64,000 bases of DNA from Lederbergia galactosidilytica (GTDB lineage: Bacteria; Bacillota; Bacilli; Bacillales; Bacillaceae_C), in the NCBI RefSeq assembly GCF_017873565.1, contig NZ_JAGGKH010000008.1, forward strand, positions 145,975 to 209,974. Reading direction: 5' to 3'. Both the position numbers and the translations under genes were made by a program. Shown here piece after piece: positions 9,195 through 17,764 of the stretch (position 1 is its first letter; every line of letters begins with the position of its first letter). Under the pieces are notes generated by a model, which was not told where the DNA came from, ran no database searches, and saw only the letters and a list, made by a program, of their open reading frames with translations.

Positions 9195-9668
9195 ATGAAA
9201 AATAACAGAAAAGTGATTGGATTATATAATCGTGTTTCAATTGAACAAAAAGTACAATTAGGATTGGGAATACATCAAAAGAAAGCCATACAAATCGCAA
9301 AAGAATTATTTGGAGATTTCATCGACATAAAATTCTATGTAGACCAAGGAATGGGACCGAATTGTAATACTGAAAGAAACCAAATGTTGAAGGATGTAAA
9401 ACAAGGTAAGCTAGATGCCGTTATCACCTATTGTGTTAGTAGAATTAGCAATAAATATTCACACGCATTAAAAATCATAAATGAAATTCACTGCTCAAAA
9501 GTCCGACTTATCAGTATAATTGAAGGAGAATACAATCCTCTTCAATTAAGCCGGGAATTCGAGATATTGGAATTGCTTGCCCAATTCGAACATGTGGATC
9601 ATGCTAAAGGAACTAGGAAAGGTGTTGCGTTAAAAAAACAAAATGAAGGTGTAAAAAATGAATATTAA
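9195..9668 (+). CDS. Short serine-recombinase paralogue (catalytic domain only)
   Basis: A 157-residue protein that aligns end to end with the first 155 residues of the next gene. It keeps the nucleophile in YNRVS (S15), its arginine (R13), the YVD aspartate (D50) and R61. In the active-site helix it reads SRISNKYS, so the second arginine of the usual R-x-x-R pair is Asn (N86). The recombinase domain, zinc ribbon and coiled coil are absent. AAAAGGAG precedes the ATG. Its last 11 bases overlap the next gene, so the two are translationally coupled. It may be an inactive partner or regulator of the full-length enzyme. The paired arrangement recalls ccrA/ccrB of SCC elements, although both Ccr proteins are full length. 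Confidence 0.8.
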   Translation: MKNNRKVIGLYNRVSIEQKVQLGLGIHQKKAIQIAKELFGDFIDIKFYVDQGMGPNCNTERNQMLKDVKQGKLDAVITYCVSRISNKYSHALKIINEIHCSKVRLISIIEGEYNPLQLSREFEILELLAQFEHVDHAKGTRKGVALKKQNEGVKNEY

Positions 9669-11394
9669 AACTAAAAAAATAGTAGGATTGTATATTAGAG
9701 TTTCAACCAATAGACAATTAGAGCATGGATTTTCATTAGATGCACAACTAGAAGAAGGCACTAAAGAAGCACACCGCCAATTTGGGCAAGATATTTTAAT
9801 TGAAAGTTATGTTGATGGCGGTATTAGTGGTAAAAACACAAAGGATCGTCCAGCTTTAAATCGGATGATGAGGGATGTAGCAGAAGGGAATATAGATGCA
9901 ATTATCACTTATAAAGTTAGTAGATTAAGCCGTTCACTATCCGATTCCTTAAAAATCGTCGAAGAGATCCATAGAGAGAAGGTTCGATTTATAAGTATCA
10001 AAGAAGGAGAATACGGTACACCACATGGAAATTTGCAGTTTAATATTTTAGCATCGGTGGCACAGTATCAAAGAGAAGAGATCGCTGAAAATGTGCAATT
10101 CGGAATGTCTCAACGTGCTAGAGAGGGTAAATGGAACGGTGGCCAATTACTAGGTTACGATACAGTCAACAAAGAATTAGTCATTAATGAAGAAGAAGCT
10201 GAAACAGTAAAACTAATCTTTGAAAAGTATGTTAATGAAGGTTGGGGTACAAAGAAAATTTCCAATTACCTTAATGAGATTGGAAAACGTACAAAGAAAA
10301 GAAAAACATTTTCCATAGTCTCTGTATCAACTATTCTTGATAATCCCGCATATAAGGGATACATCCGATTTAATCAAGTGTTAAATTGGGAAAGGGATCG
10401 AAGAAAAGGAAAAAATCCCGATTATATCTTATCAAAAGGGGTTCATGAACCCATCATTGATGAGGAAACATGGAATAAGGCTGCTCAACTAAGAAAAAAG
10501 CGAAGAACAGGTACCCCTCGGCAATATTCAGGTACATTTCCATTAACAAGCATTGCTAAGTGCCCAGAGTGTGGCTCCTACATGACAAGTCTATACGGGG
10601 CAAAAAGAAAAGATGGAACCAAATTGAGATACTATGCTTGTGGGCAATATCATAACAAGGGTAGATCCGTTTGTAATCCAAACCTTATCAATGCAGATTG
10701 GTTAGAAAACACAGTATTTGACAAACTCACTCAAGCCCTACAGTCTGATTCAATTATCGAAAGTATCACATACCGAATTAATGCTTTGATTGAACAGCAT
10801 CCCAAATACACAGAACAGACGAAGGAAATTAAAATACTGGAAGACCAACAAGCAAAACTCGAACAACAAAAGAGAAGGATTCAAGACTCTGTGGCAACCG
10901 GTTCTGGAATATACACCGAAGAGGAAGCTGTTGAACGAATGACAGAAATCAGAATGGCAATAAGTGAAAACAAAAGCAAAATCTTTTCGTTAAAAGAACA
11001 GCATTCCAAAAAGGAATCCTCTTTAAAACCAGTTAGCCGAGATTTCATCCGACAACAGCTTCAAGAGTTTCTTGATTTAAAAAACTATTTAGAGCCCTTG
11101 GAATTCAGAGAATTAATTGTAGCATCTATTGAAAAAATAGATGCTAAGAAGAAGAGTTTAAATCATATTCATTTTTCCTTTATTGCACATTTACCTGAAG
11201 AGGAATCGTGTAATTCGATTCCTTCATTTATTAAAACATCTATAAAAGACTTTATTATAAAATCTAACAACACTATCCCTTTAATCTTAAAGGGTTTATA
11301 TTTTAAACCAAATCATTACCTATTTATGGTACGGTTCACCCCTATTAATCCGAAACCCCCGATACACCTGCTCCAACAACACCAATCTCATTAG
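9658..11394 (+). CDS. Large serine recombinase of the rlmH-integrated element
   Basis: A 578-residue site-specific recombinase. The resolvase domain (about 8-155) has YIRVS (S16, R14), [15 protein letters not shown] and SRLSRS (R89, R92), so the catalytic set is complete. The recombinase domain spans about 170-275. A zinc ribbon has cysteines near 302, 305, 326 and 339, and a coiled coil lies at about 385-450. This is the layout of Ccr and other large serine integrases. The last 24 codons run past the rlmH stop and are read antisense to rlmH, so the protein's C-terminus is encoded by chromosomal DNA. It should catalyse integration and excision at rlmH. The start has GAAGGTG upstream and overlaps the short paralogue. 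Confidence 0.92.
   Translation: MNIKTKKIVGLYIRVSTNRQLEHGFSLDAQLEEGTKEAHRQFGQDILIESYVDGGISGKNTKDRPALNRMMRDVAEGNIDAIITYKVSRLSRSLSDSLKIVEEIHREKVRFISIKEGEYGTPHGNLQFNILASVAQYQREEIAENVQFGMSQRAREGKWNGGQLLGYDTVNKELVINEEEAETVKLIFEKYVNEGWGTKKISNYLNEIGKRTKKRKTFSIVSVSTILDNPAYKGYIRFNQVLNWERDRRKGKNPDYILSKGVHEPIIDEETWNKAAQLRKKRRTGTPRQYSGTFPLTSIAKCPECGSYMTSLYGAKRKDGTKLRYYACGQYHNKGRSVCNPNLINADWLENTVFDKLTQALQSDSIIESITYRINALIEQHPKYTEQTKEIKILEDQQAKLEQQKRRIQDSVATGSGIYTEEEAVERMTEIRMAISENKSKIFSLKEQHSKKESSLKPVSRDFIRQQLQEFLDLKNYLEPLEFRELIVASIEKIDAKKKSLNHIHFSFIAHLPEEESCNSIPSFIKTSIKDFIIKSNNTIPLILKGLYFKPNHYLFMVRFTPINPKPPIHLLQQHQSH
11310..11345. other. Element-chromosome junction (att site) at the 3' end of rlmH
   Basis: Reading along rlmH, the last codons are GGTGAACCGTACCATAAATAG minus its final base or two, closely similar in position and pattern to the staphylococcal SCC attachment core (GAAGCATATCATAAATGA). 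A recombinase gene abuts it, as expected for an element end. The exact crossover dinucleotide cannot be set because the other end lies outside the window. Confidence 0.65.
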
Positions 11395-11799
11395 CTGGTG
11401 CGGAAAGGTCATTTTGGAAAATGAGAGAGCGTAATCGCTACGCTGCTGAACTTCTTTGCTCAAACCAAGAGATCCCCCGATGGTAAAGGCAATTTTGCTT
11501 TTACCGTAGGTGGCAAGTTCGTCCATTTTTTGGGCGAGTTGTTCGGAGGTGAGCATGGCGCCGTTGATTTCTAGTGTGATGACATAGGTGTCTTGGGATA
11601 TATGGGCGAGGATCCGTTCTCCTTCTTTACGTTTGACCACTTCCATATCTGCTTCACTTAAGTTTTCAGGTGCCTTTTCATCTGCGACTTCAATGATGTC
11701 TACTTTAGCGTAGGCGCTTAAGCGTTTTAAATATTCTTGAATGCCTTGTTTTAAGTATTTCTCTTTCAGCTTTCCAACAGAGATGATGGTAATTTTCAT
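11320..11799 (-). CDS. rlmH: 23S rRNA (pseudouridine-1915-N3)-methyltransferase RlmH
   Basis: A 159-residue SPOUT-class methyltransferase that uses S-adenosylmethionine to methylate pseudouridine 1915 of 23S rRNA. Family marks are the N-terminal [15 protein letters not shown], the SAM-binding loop [10 protein letters not shown] and the C-terminal knot [20 protein letters not shown] with the ending RGEPYHK. Length is normal, so insertion of the accessory element has left the protein intact. It is the first core gene right of the element and is the B. subtilis yydA position. The stop codon lies within the 3' end of the convergent recombinase gene. Confidence 0.97.
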   Translation of the reverse strand: MKITIISVGKLKEKYLKQGIQEYLKRLSAYAKVDIIEVADEKAPENLSEADMEVVKRKEGERILAHISQDTYVITLEINGAMLTSEQLAQKMDELATYGKSKIAFTIGGSLGLSKEVQQRSDYALSFSKMTFPHQLMRLVLLEQVYRGFRINRGEPYHK

Positions 11800-12380
11800 T
11801 TCATTCGTTCCTTTACTTTTCGATTCAATGCGAGCCCTTGCCTCGTCGCACTCTCTTTCCTTCTAGTGTAGCAAAAACATGACTTGTTTCCTACTCTCTT
11901 TCTAGCTAACATGACCCATCACATTCCAATCATTTAGGTGTTTGGTTGCTTTTTCCCCTCAAACTCAGTCACATAGCTGGATTTCCGTTATACTTATATC
12001 AATAAAAATTCAACTACAGTCCGTTACATCAATTCTAACAGCCGGCATACGTAGATTTTCTTTAAATTGAGGCGGCGACTTCTGAGGGGATTAACTCACC
12101 GCAAAGTAAAAATATGTTGATCGAAGATTCTTTTATAAGAAATGGCAATATACATTTAAATTTTTTAATATCCAGATAGTTTGTGTGATCACCAACCTAG
12201 CAAATGGAAGATGCGAGACTCATGCGGGATAAAATGCTAAGTTACGCGCCTTGCTGGCGCAACGCTTTTGTGACCTACATCCTGTAAGCCTAGGCTCATT
12301 AGCCGCTCGCGGAAAGCGAGCATATTTCAATTGCAGCATTCCAAATTTAAATTCCCTATAAACTTGGAAAGGAGTATTAT
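11800..12380. other. Intergenic spacer with dispersed repeat material
   Basis: No coding sequence is supported. A stem-loop repeat of the family described at 12236 lies at its right part. The stretch near 12060 (GAGGCGGCGACTTCTG) also looks like common Bacillus spacer repeat. Confidence 0.4.
12236..12288 (+). repeat. Dispersed stem-loop repeat, copy A
   Basis: GCTAAG is followed by a GC-rich hairpin (GCGCC, five-base loop, GGCGC), then AACGCTTTTGTGACC and a second hairpin TACA-TCC-TGTA. The same order occurs at 40849 and 63854 and, inverted, at 27880. Confidence 0.6.
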
Positions 12381-13751
12381 ATGCGCAAGTATAAGATTTT
12401 TGGCTGTTTCCTATTCATCGCCCTTCTCATCCTTGGCGGTTGCTCCAATGATGAGAATAAAAAGGAAGCCGCTCATAAGGAAAAAGAGCAACAAACAGAA
12501 GAAGTAGAAAAGACACAACCTGTGGAAGCTGACGAGGAATTCCGCAAATATTTTACTGATGATCCTGAAGAAATGGTGCAGTTGGAACCGGGTCCCTATA
12601 GTGGTGACAAATATGATTTAGAAGCGATCAAAAAAGAAATTGATCAATTTCCATCGGGAGAGACACCTGATGACTATTATTACCGGCTTGTTGCCCTTGT
12701 CGCAGAGGATTACCGCTTCTTTTATGAAGCGATGCAAGACGTAGACACCGATTATGAAGATCCATCTGCACAACCAGATGGGGAATTAGGGACAATGCCA
12801 GAGGCAGCCAGCAAACAAATCAATGTGCAAGTTTTATTTGATGCCAGTGGCAGTATGCGGGCCGAAATCGGCGGGAAGACGAGAATGGCTTTAGCCAAAG
12901 AAGCCGTCAATGACTTTGTCAAAGATCTTCCTGAAGAAGTGAATGTTTCTTTGCGAGTTTACGGGCATAAAGGAACCGGCAGTGATGCCGATAAGGAATT
13001 ATCATGTAGTAGCTCAGAGGTCGTCTATCCGCTTGGGGCATTTGAACAAAAGAAGTTCTCCAAGGCATTGGATCAATTTGCCCCTGCTGGTTGGACTCCA
13101 CTTGCAGCCTCCATTGAAGCAGCAATGGATGATCTGAAAGACGAAACTGGTGAAAACGTAGAAAATATTATATATGTTGTCAGTGATGGCGTAGAAACCT
13201 GTGATGGCGACCCGGTAAAAGCAGCAGAAAAGCTTAATCAATCTGATATCCAAGCGATCGTCAATATTATTGGCTTTGATGTCGATGATGCCGGACAAAA
13301 AGCTTTGAAAAAAGTCGCAAAAGCGGGAAAAGGCGAATATGCCACAGTTCGCTCACAGCAAGATTTTCAAAGGTTTTTCGAGCAAGAAAGACAAGCTTTA
13401 CGAGCGGAATGGCAGAAGTGGTCCAATAAAAACACGAGTCATTATTCCAAATTGCAAAATGAAAGAGTCAATGAATTATTTGATATCGAAAACAAAGCAA
13501 GAGACTTAACGAAGTTAGAAGAGGAACATTTAGAAGAGTTGGTAGCATATTGGAATGAAACATTAAGTGAAGAGGAATCCAATCAAAAGATTTTGACGAT
13601 TCAAGCTGGTAGGAGAGGAAGAGCCCTTAGAAGTTATGCTTTTAAAACTGCGGTTGCTTATCGCGATCAGCTAAGATCTAAAGGATTGGAGATAAGAGAT
13701 CAAGTTCGTGATAAAGCACAGGAAGAAAGAGATCGTTTGAAGGAAGAGTAG
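12381..13751 (+). CDS. Secreted VWA-domain lipoprotein
   Basis: A 456-residue lipoprotein. The signal peptide ends in a lipobox (LGGC, Cys about 21), followed by a charged linker. A von Willebrand A domain spans about 148-335. Its metal-ion-dependent adhesion motif is visible as DASGS, the Thr in GWTPLAAS and the later VSDGVETCDGD. The C-terminal 110 residues are strongly charged and helical, probably coiled coil. It resembles the ywmC/ywmD type of VWA proteins but is longer. The ATG has GGAAAGGAG upstream. It stands alone, with a terminator after it. Ligand unknown; it should act on the outer face of the membrane. Confidence 0.8.
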   Translation: MRKYKIFGCFLFIALLILGGCSNDENKKEAAHKEKEQQTEEVEKTQPVEADEEFRKYFTDDPEEMVQLEPGPYSGDKYDLEAIKKEIDQFPSGETPDDYYYRLVALVAEDYRFFYEAMQDVDTDYEDPSAQPDGELGTMPEAASKQINVQVLFDASGSMRAEIGGKTRMALAKEAVNDFVKDLPEEVNVSLRVYGHKGTGSDADKELSCSSSEVVYPLGAFEQKKFSKALDQFAPAGWTPLAASIEAAMDDLKDETGENVENIIYVVSDGVETCDGDPVKAAEKLNQSDIQAIVNIIGFDVDDAGQKALKKVAKAGKGEYATVRSQQDFQRFFEQERQALRAEWQKWSNKNTSHYSKLQNERVNELFDIENKARDLTKLEEEHLEELVAYWNETLSEEESNQKILTIQAGRRGRALRSYAFKTAVAYRDQLRSKGLEIRDQVRDKAQEERDRLKEE

Positions 13752-13768
13752 CTTCTCTAAAAGCAAAC

Positions 13769-13807
13769 CGCTAAAAGGACTGGCAACTTTCAGTCTTTTT
13801 AGTGGTC
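13769..13807 (+). terminator. Terminator of the VWA lipoprotein gene
   Basis: CCGCTAAAAGGACTG pairs with CAGTCTTTTTAGTGG around a short loop. Confidence 0.7.
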
Positions 13808-13978
13808 TTCTCCTTTTCAAAATTGCCTCTTATTTGTTTCCAAATTACCTCTATCCACAATCTGAATAAAGTTATCCACAGGATAATATTTCTTCTATTA
13901 CACACAGGTTACAAACATCTTATCCACATTTGTTATCCACATATTCACAGATACTATCCACATTTTGCGATTAGAATA

Positions 13979-14140
13979 TTAGTTCCCCACAAGATATGCT
14001 GCCGCGTTTCGACAATATTCACAGCTTGTTGATAAATCTCCTTCTGGTTGGAGCTTCTCCATAATCGGTGCTGTTTCACATTCATCTACAATGACATCTA
14101 AGGCTAATTCTATATGTTCCTCGCAACAATAAACCTTCAT
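13979..14140 (-). CDS. CxxH/CxxC small protein
   Basis: A 53-residue protein, too short for most gene callers. It reads MKVYCCEEHIELALDV near the start and SCEYCRNAAAYLV near the end, so it has a CEEH motif (C-x-x-H) and a CEYC motif (C-x-x-C) that could together bind zinc. It matches the CxxH/CxxC protein family found at this locus in many Bacillaceae. AAGGAGG lies ten bases before the ATG. Function is unknown. It lies between htrA and rlmH and within a DnaA-box cluster. Confidence 0.85.
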   Translation of the reverse strand: MKVYCCEEHIELALDVIVDECETAPIMEKLQPEGDLSTSCEYCRNAAAYLVGN

Positions 14141-14298
14141 ACATGCCCATCCTCCTTGACTTTATCATACATTCATTTGCCTCTATTTTAGATGGAAATT
14201 CTCTATTCCATCCGCTCTATTTTTAATTTATATGCGCTTTTCGACAAATTCTTATGACAAGGTTATCCACAAGTGATTATAGCACAATCTTTTTGCCA

Positions 14299-14338
14299 TG
14301 AAAAAATGGGAAAACAATTTTTTGCCTTCCCATTTTTC
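14299..14338 (-). terminator. Terminator of the htrA-like gene
   Basis: AAAAATGGGAA pairs with TTCCCATTTTT on the minus strand, followed by T residues, immediately after the protease stop codon. Confidence 0.75.
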
Positions 14339-14350
14339 ACTTATCCACAT

Positions 14351-15556
14351 TTACATTCTTGATTCATCAGTTAATTTAAGCGTTGCTTCGTGAATTTTAC
14401 CGCCTCTGTAATATTTCACCTGCATAGAGTCGCCGACGCTTTTCTCATTATAAAGATGTTTTCGTAATTGAAGAATATCGTCTACTTTTTCGCCATCAAG
14501 TTCAATAATAACATCCAATTCTTTTAGTCCGGCATTTTGGGCTGGAGATTTTGGTACAACTGAATCAATCATTACACCTTCTTGAACATCTTTCGGTAAT
14601 TTCAATGTTTGTTGTTGATGATAAGCTGCAACTTCATTGACATTGCGTAAGGTAACTCCCATTGAAGGCCGTTTGACCTCGCCAAACTTCTCTAGATCCT
14701 CTATTACTGGAATTACATAGTTAATCGGTATAGAAAAACCAATTCCCTCTACAGCACTTTCTGCAATCTTCATCGAGTTAATGCCAATCACTTGGCCTCC
14801 AATATTAACAAGCGCTCCTCCACTATTTCCTGGGTTAATTGCAGCATCCGTTTGAATTACCTCTGCTTGCCAATCAGGAATTCCGTCTTTATTAATATCA
14901 ACTGGAACTGTTCGATTGACTCCTGAAATAATCCCTTGCGTAACAGAACCAGAAAATTGTAATCCGAGTGGATTTCCAATCGCAATGACTGGCTCACCAA
15001 TTTTTAAAGCATCTGAATCACCAAATTCAGAGATTGTCTCGTCTTTAATATCTTTTGCATCCACTTCTACAACAGCAAGGTCTGTCCAGACATCACTTCC
15101 CCGTAATTCTGCGGGGAGCTTTGTCCCATCTGGCAAAGTAACCTCTAATTGTGTGGCACCTTCGACAACATGGTGGTTCGTGACGATATAGACAGTGTCT
15201 CCCGCTTTCTTATACATAACACCAGAGCCCACTCCTGCTTCTTGACTCTCCGTTGTATTCCAAAAGCTAGCGGTTTGGATATTTGTAATCCCAACAACTG
15301 CATTCGCTGTTTTATCGACTGCAGCGGTAACATCTGTTGTCACATCAAGTGAGACATTTTTAGATGGAACATTGTTTTGATTTTTTTGCGTTGTTTCCAC
15401 TTTTGTTTGATCATTGGAAGTAAGATTCGTGACATTAGGATAAACCAACACAACGATAAGTGCACCAATGATTCCGCCAATCAAGCCCAATAGAAAGCTC
15501 GATCCTTTTCCCCTTTTTCGGCTGCGGTTTGGGCTATGATCGTCATAATACCCCAC
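14351..15556 (-). CDS. htrC: HtrA-family membrane-anchored serine protease (YyxA/HtrC-like)
   Basis: A 401-residue trypsin-like protease with one N-terminal membrane segment (about residues 20-43) and its catalytic domain outside. The triad is His in NHHVVEGA, Asp in TDLAVVEVD and Ser in GNSGGALV. A C-terminal PDZ domain (about 300-395, GVMIDSVVPKSPAQNAGL) senses misfolded proteins. It degrades or refolds damaged envelope proteins. The GTG at 15556 is preferred: AAGGG lies about eight bases upstream and MGYYDDHS is the typical family start; the ATG at 15565 is too close to that site. In B. subtilis this gene ends the walRK operon; here about 600 bp separate it from walJ. Confidence 0.9.
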   Translation of the reverse strand: MGYYDDHSPNRSRKRGKGSSFLLGLIGGIIGALIVVLVYPNVTNLTSNDQTKVETTQKNQNNVPSKNVSLDVTTDVTAAVDKTANAVVGITNIQTASFWNTTESQEAGVGSGVMYKKAGDTVYIVTNHHVVEGATQLEVTLPDGTKLPAELRGSDVWTDLAVVEVDAKDIKDETISEFGDSDALKIGEPVIAIGNPLGLQFSGSVTQGIISGVNRTVPVDINKDGIPDWQAEVIQTDAAINPGNSGGALVNIGGQVIGINSMKIAESAVEGIGFSIPINYVIPVIEDLEKFGEVKRPSMGVTLRNVNEVAAYHQQQTLKLPKDVQEGVMIDSVVPKSPAQNAGLKELDVIIELDGEKVDDILQLRKHLYNEKSVGDSMQVKYYRGGKIHEATLKLTDESRM

Positions 15557-15684
15557 ACACACCATTCCCTTCTATAAACTCTTCTGTTTAGTTTGGCTTT
15601 TCTTGCTTATATTATAATCTAAATGTGCAACTTTCAAAAAGGAATCGCATTCTTTTCTGTCTACCTTATTCCCATCTTTCTCGT

Positions 15685-15735
15685 ATGACAAACAAAGAAC
15701 CTCCAATCTAAAGTACTTTCAGGACAGAAGGTTCT
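15685..15735. terminator. Hairpin in the htrC-walJ spacer
   Basis: AGAACCT and AGGTTCT arms frame about 25 bases, with TTTTG on the plus side. It could be a terminator, but no intact gene points to it. Confidence 0.35.
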
Positions 15736-15945
15736 ATTTTGCTCAGGTGAAAAGTCGCTTGATAACGCTTCTTGGACATCATCATCGATATCAACTTGTT
15801 CCACGAATTAATCAGCAATATTATGAAAGCCATGAATCCCATAAAATCCGCTTTATAAAGTTCATTTATAATGGCGATATAGAGAATATCTAAGATCCTC
15901 TAAGTTTAAGTGAAATGGCCCGGTAGAATGAACTTTCGCCATCAT
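15712..15945 (-). pseudogene. Possible remnant of an unidentified gene
   Basis: From ATG at 15945 the frame reads MMAKVHSTGPFHLNLEDLRY onward and then meets in-frame stops. The same frame continues in a coding-like way (GFYGIHGFHNIAD, stop, FVEQVDIDDDVQEALSSDF). No ribosome site is seen. The stretch between htrC and walJ otherwise holds nothing. I do not recognise the family; this is weak evidence for decay of a real gene. Confidence 0.25.
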
Positions 15946-16126
15946 GCTGCTTTTGTGCGGCATTAATCTCGATTTATTCGTCGTGTCGCTTTTTTACCAC
16001 GATGCGCCTTTCCGCGTCATTACCTGTTTTTATCATTGTCCCTGTTTATTTGCCATCAGAGTGTCATGCCCCATTTACACAGTGCCTCATCATCAGAATG
16101 GCTCCCCGGCCTTTCTCTCCACTAAA

Positions 16127-16165
16127 AAACACCCTACAATACAATCAAATTTGCAGGGTATTTTA
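16127..16165 (-). terminator. Terminator of the walRKHIJ operon
   Basis: ACCCTRCAA-type arms (ACCCTGCAA / TTGTAGGGT on the minus strand) are followed by GTTTTTT, just after the walJ stop. Confidence 0.75.
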
Positions 16166-16169
16166 TCTT

Positions 16170-16964
16170 TTAGACCGCCGTTAATTTTGTCGCGTTGCTT
16201 GGGTCTGTATCAAATAATTTAAACTGGCTGCCAACCGGCATGCCTTTTTCTTCTAATGTTTGTTGGACACTCATTCGGGCTAAATCTTTCATATTATTAT
16301 CTAAGCTTAAATGTGCTAGGTAAATGCCCTTTGTGCGATCGCCGATACAGTCACACATCGCAAGTGCTGCATCTTCATTCGATACATGGCCGACATCGCT
16401 TAAAATTCGCCGTTTAATATTCCATGGGTATCTTCCCATTCTTAGCATCTGAACATCATGATTACTTTCAAATACATACATATCCGCGTTGGCAATCGTG
16501 CCTTTCATACGATCACTTACATAACCTGTATCGGTAATCAATACTAGCTTTTTATCCCCTAAATGGAAGCTGTAAAACATAGGCTCTACTGCGTCATGAG
16601 AGACACCGAAGGATTCAATTTGCAACGAACCAAAGCTTTTAACTGTTTCCATTTCAAAAACAAACTTTTGGTCTGTCGCGATTGTTCCTAACTGATGCTC
16701 CATGGCTTTCCATGTCTTTTCATTCGCATAAATGGGTAATTTATATTTGCGAGCCATGATGCCGACTCCCTTTATATGATCGGAATGCTCATGTGTCACG
16801 AGAATGGCATCTAAATTGGCGGGGTCTCGTCCGATTTGGGCAAATAATTTATCCATTTGTTTTCCGCTTAATCCTGCATCTACAAGAATGGAATGATCTT
16901 CTGTTTCTATATAAGTGGCATTTCCGGTACTCCCACTTGCGAGTACACTAAACTGCATTGACAT
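16170..16964 (-). CDS. walJ: Metallo-beta-lactamase-fold hydrolase WalJ (YycJ)
   Basis: A 264-residue cytoplasmic metallo-beta-lactamase-fold protein, the last gene of the wal operon. The metal-binding motif is [10 protein letters not shown] (H-x-H-x-D-H), with more ligands in SHDAVEP and the C-terminal AHLSLDN. Homologues are 5'-3' exonuclease-like and linked to coordination of cell division with replication. The ATG at 16964 is chosen because GGAG lies eight bases upstream; a GTG at 16973 overlaps the walI stop. Close packing with walI shows co-transcription. Confidence 0.92.
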   Translation of the reverse strand: MSMQFSVLASGSTGNATYIETEDHSILVDAGLSGKQMDKLFAQIGRDPANLDAILVTHEHSDHIKGVGIMARKYKLPIYANEKTWKAMEHQLGTIATDQKFVFEMETVKSFGSLQIESFGVSHDAVEPMFYSFHLGDKKLVLITDTGYVSDRMKGTIANADMYVFESNHDVQMLRMGRYPWNIKRRILSDVGHVSNEDAALAMCDCIGDRTKGIYLAHLSLDNNMKDLARMSVQQTLEEKGMPVGSQFKLFDTDPSNATKLTAV

Positions 16965-16969
16965 TCCCT

Positions 16970-17764
16970 TCACTCCAATATCGTTTTCTCCTTGTCCGGT
17001 TTCCCTTGTATCACAGTTCCTTCATAAGCATTCACAAGCATGTCCATCTGTTCACCATCTTTTTCTACTAGCACATGCCAAGTCGGTGTTAATACTTGCG
17101 TTGCTTCCATATTGACAAGTGTATAATAGCCGAGATCCACTTCCACCTTACTATTAGATAAAGCTCCCCGATGATAAAGAGCTTCTATGGCCCGGATTGG
17201 TGCAAGCACTTCTTCTTTATCACTGATCGTTTCAATATTATCTAACATCGTCTGATCATAAGAAGTAATTTCTCCATCTATATTTAAGTGGAAAGTTAAT
17301 TGTGCACTCTGATTCATAAAGATAAATTTGTCTTCTACTTGCTGATAATACGTAATGACATAATCATCTTCATCATAACTCCAAAAGGCATATTGCTCGC
17401 CATTTAAAACATTCTCTTTTACAAATTTATCGAGATCGGAAAATTCCTCAAAGTCTTCTACTAAAAGCGGCTTTTTCAACTGACTATGAATCATTGTCCC
17501 ATCATCCAGTTGAATATGTTGATCCTTCAAATCTTTAAACATTTCTTTTTTAAATACCATCGTATTGGCACTTAAATAATGATCCTCTACAATTTCCTTC
17601 GGCAGCTCTCCATACTCAATGCCATCAGCTTTTAATTTTTCCTCTAAAGTAGTATCTGATGTCACTTCATATTGCTCTCTTTTGACCTGTAATTGGGTGA
17701 GTAGGAAAATATCCAAAATCAGAAAGGCAATGATAAAAATGGCTTTAATCTTTCCCCAATCCAT
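16970..17764 (-). CDS. walI: WalK regulator WalI (YycI)
   Basis: A 264-residue protein with one N-terminal membrane helix (about residues 7-24, [20 protein letters not shown]) and an extracytoplasmic domain. The YycI family forms a complex with WalH and WalK and restrains WalK. Its start overlaps the end of walH by about 20 bp, and its end is six bases before walJ, consistent with one operon. Confidence 0.93.
   Translation of the reverse strand: MDWGKIKAIFIIAFLILDIFLLTQLQVKREQYEVTSDTTLEEKLKADGIEYGELPKEIVEDHYLSANTMVFKKEMFKDLKDQHIQLDDGTMIHSQLKKPLLVEDFEEFSDLDKFVKENVLNGEQYAFWSYDEDDYVITYYQQVEDKFIFMNQSAQLTFHLNIDGEITSYDQTMLDNIETISDKEEVLAPIRAIEALYHRGALSNSKVEVDLGYYTLVNMEATQVLTPTWHVLVEKDGEQMDMLVNAYEGTVIQGKPDKEKTILE

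Larger units (their letters stand above)
13849..14350. promoter_or_regulatory. DnaA-box cluster near rlmH/htrA
   Basis: At least six TTATCCACA or one-mismatch copies lie here: around 13852, 13870, 13920, 13934, 13957, 14262 and 14341, several within 110 bp. B. subtilis has a DnaA-box cluster at yydA (rlmH) that titrates DnaA, and this group is at the corresponding place. It surrounds a small gene (13979-14140). Confidence 0.7.

Noticed and set aside
13802..14032. 76-codon plus-strand frame
   Set aside because: It is made of DnaA boxes and the antisense of the CxxH/CxxC gene.
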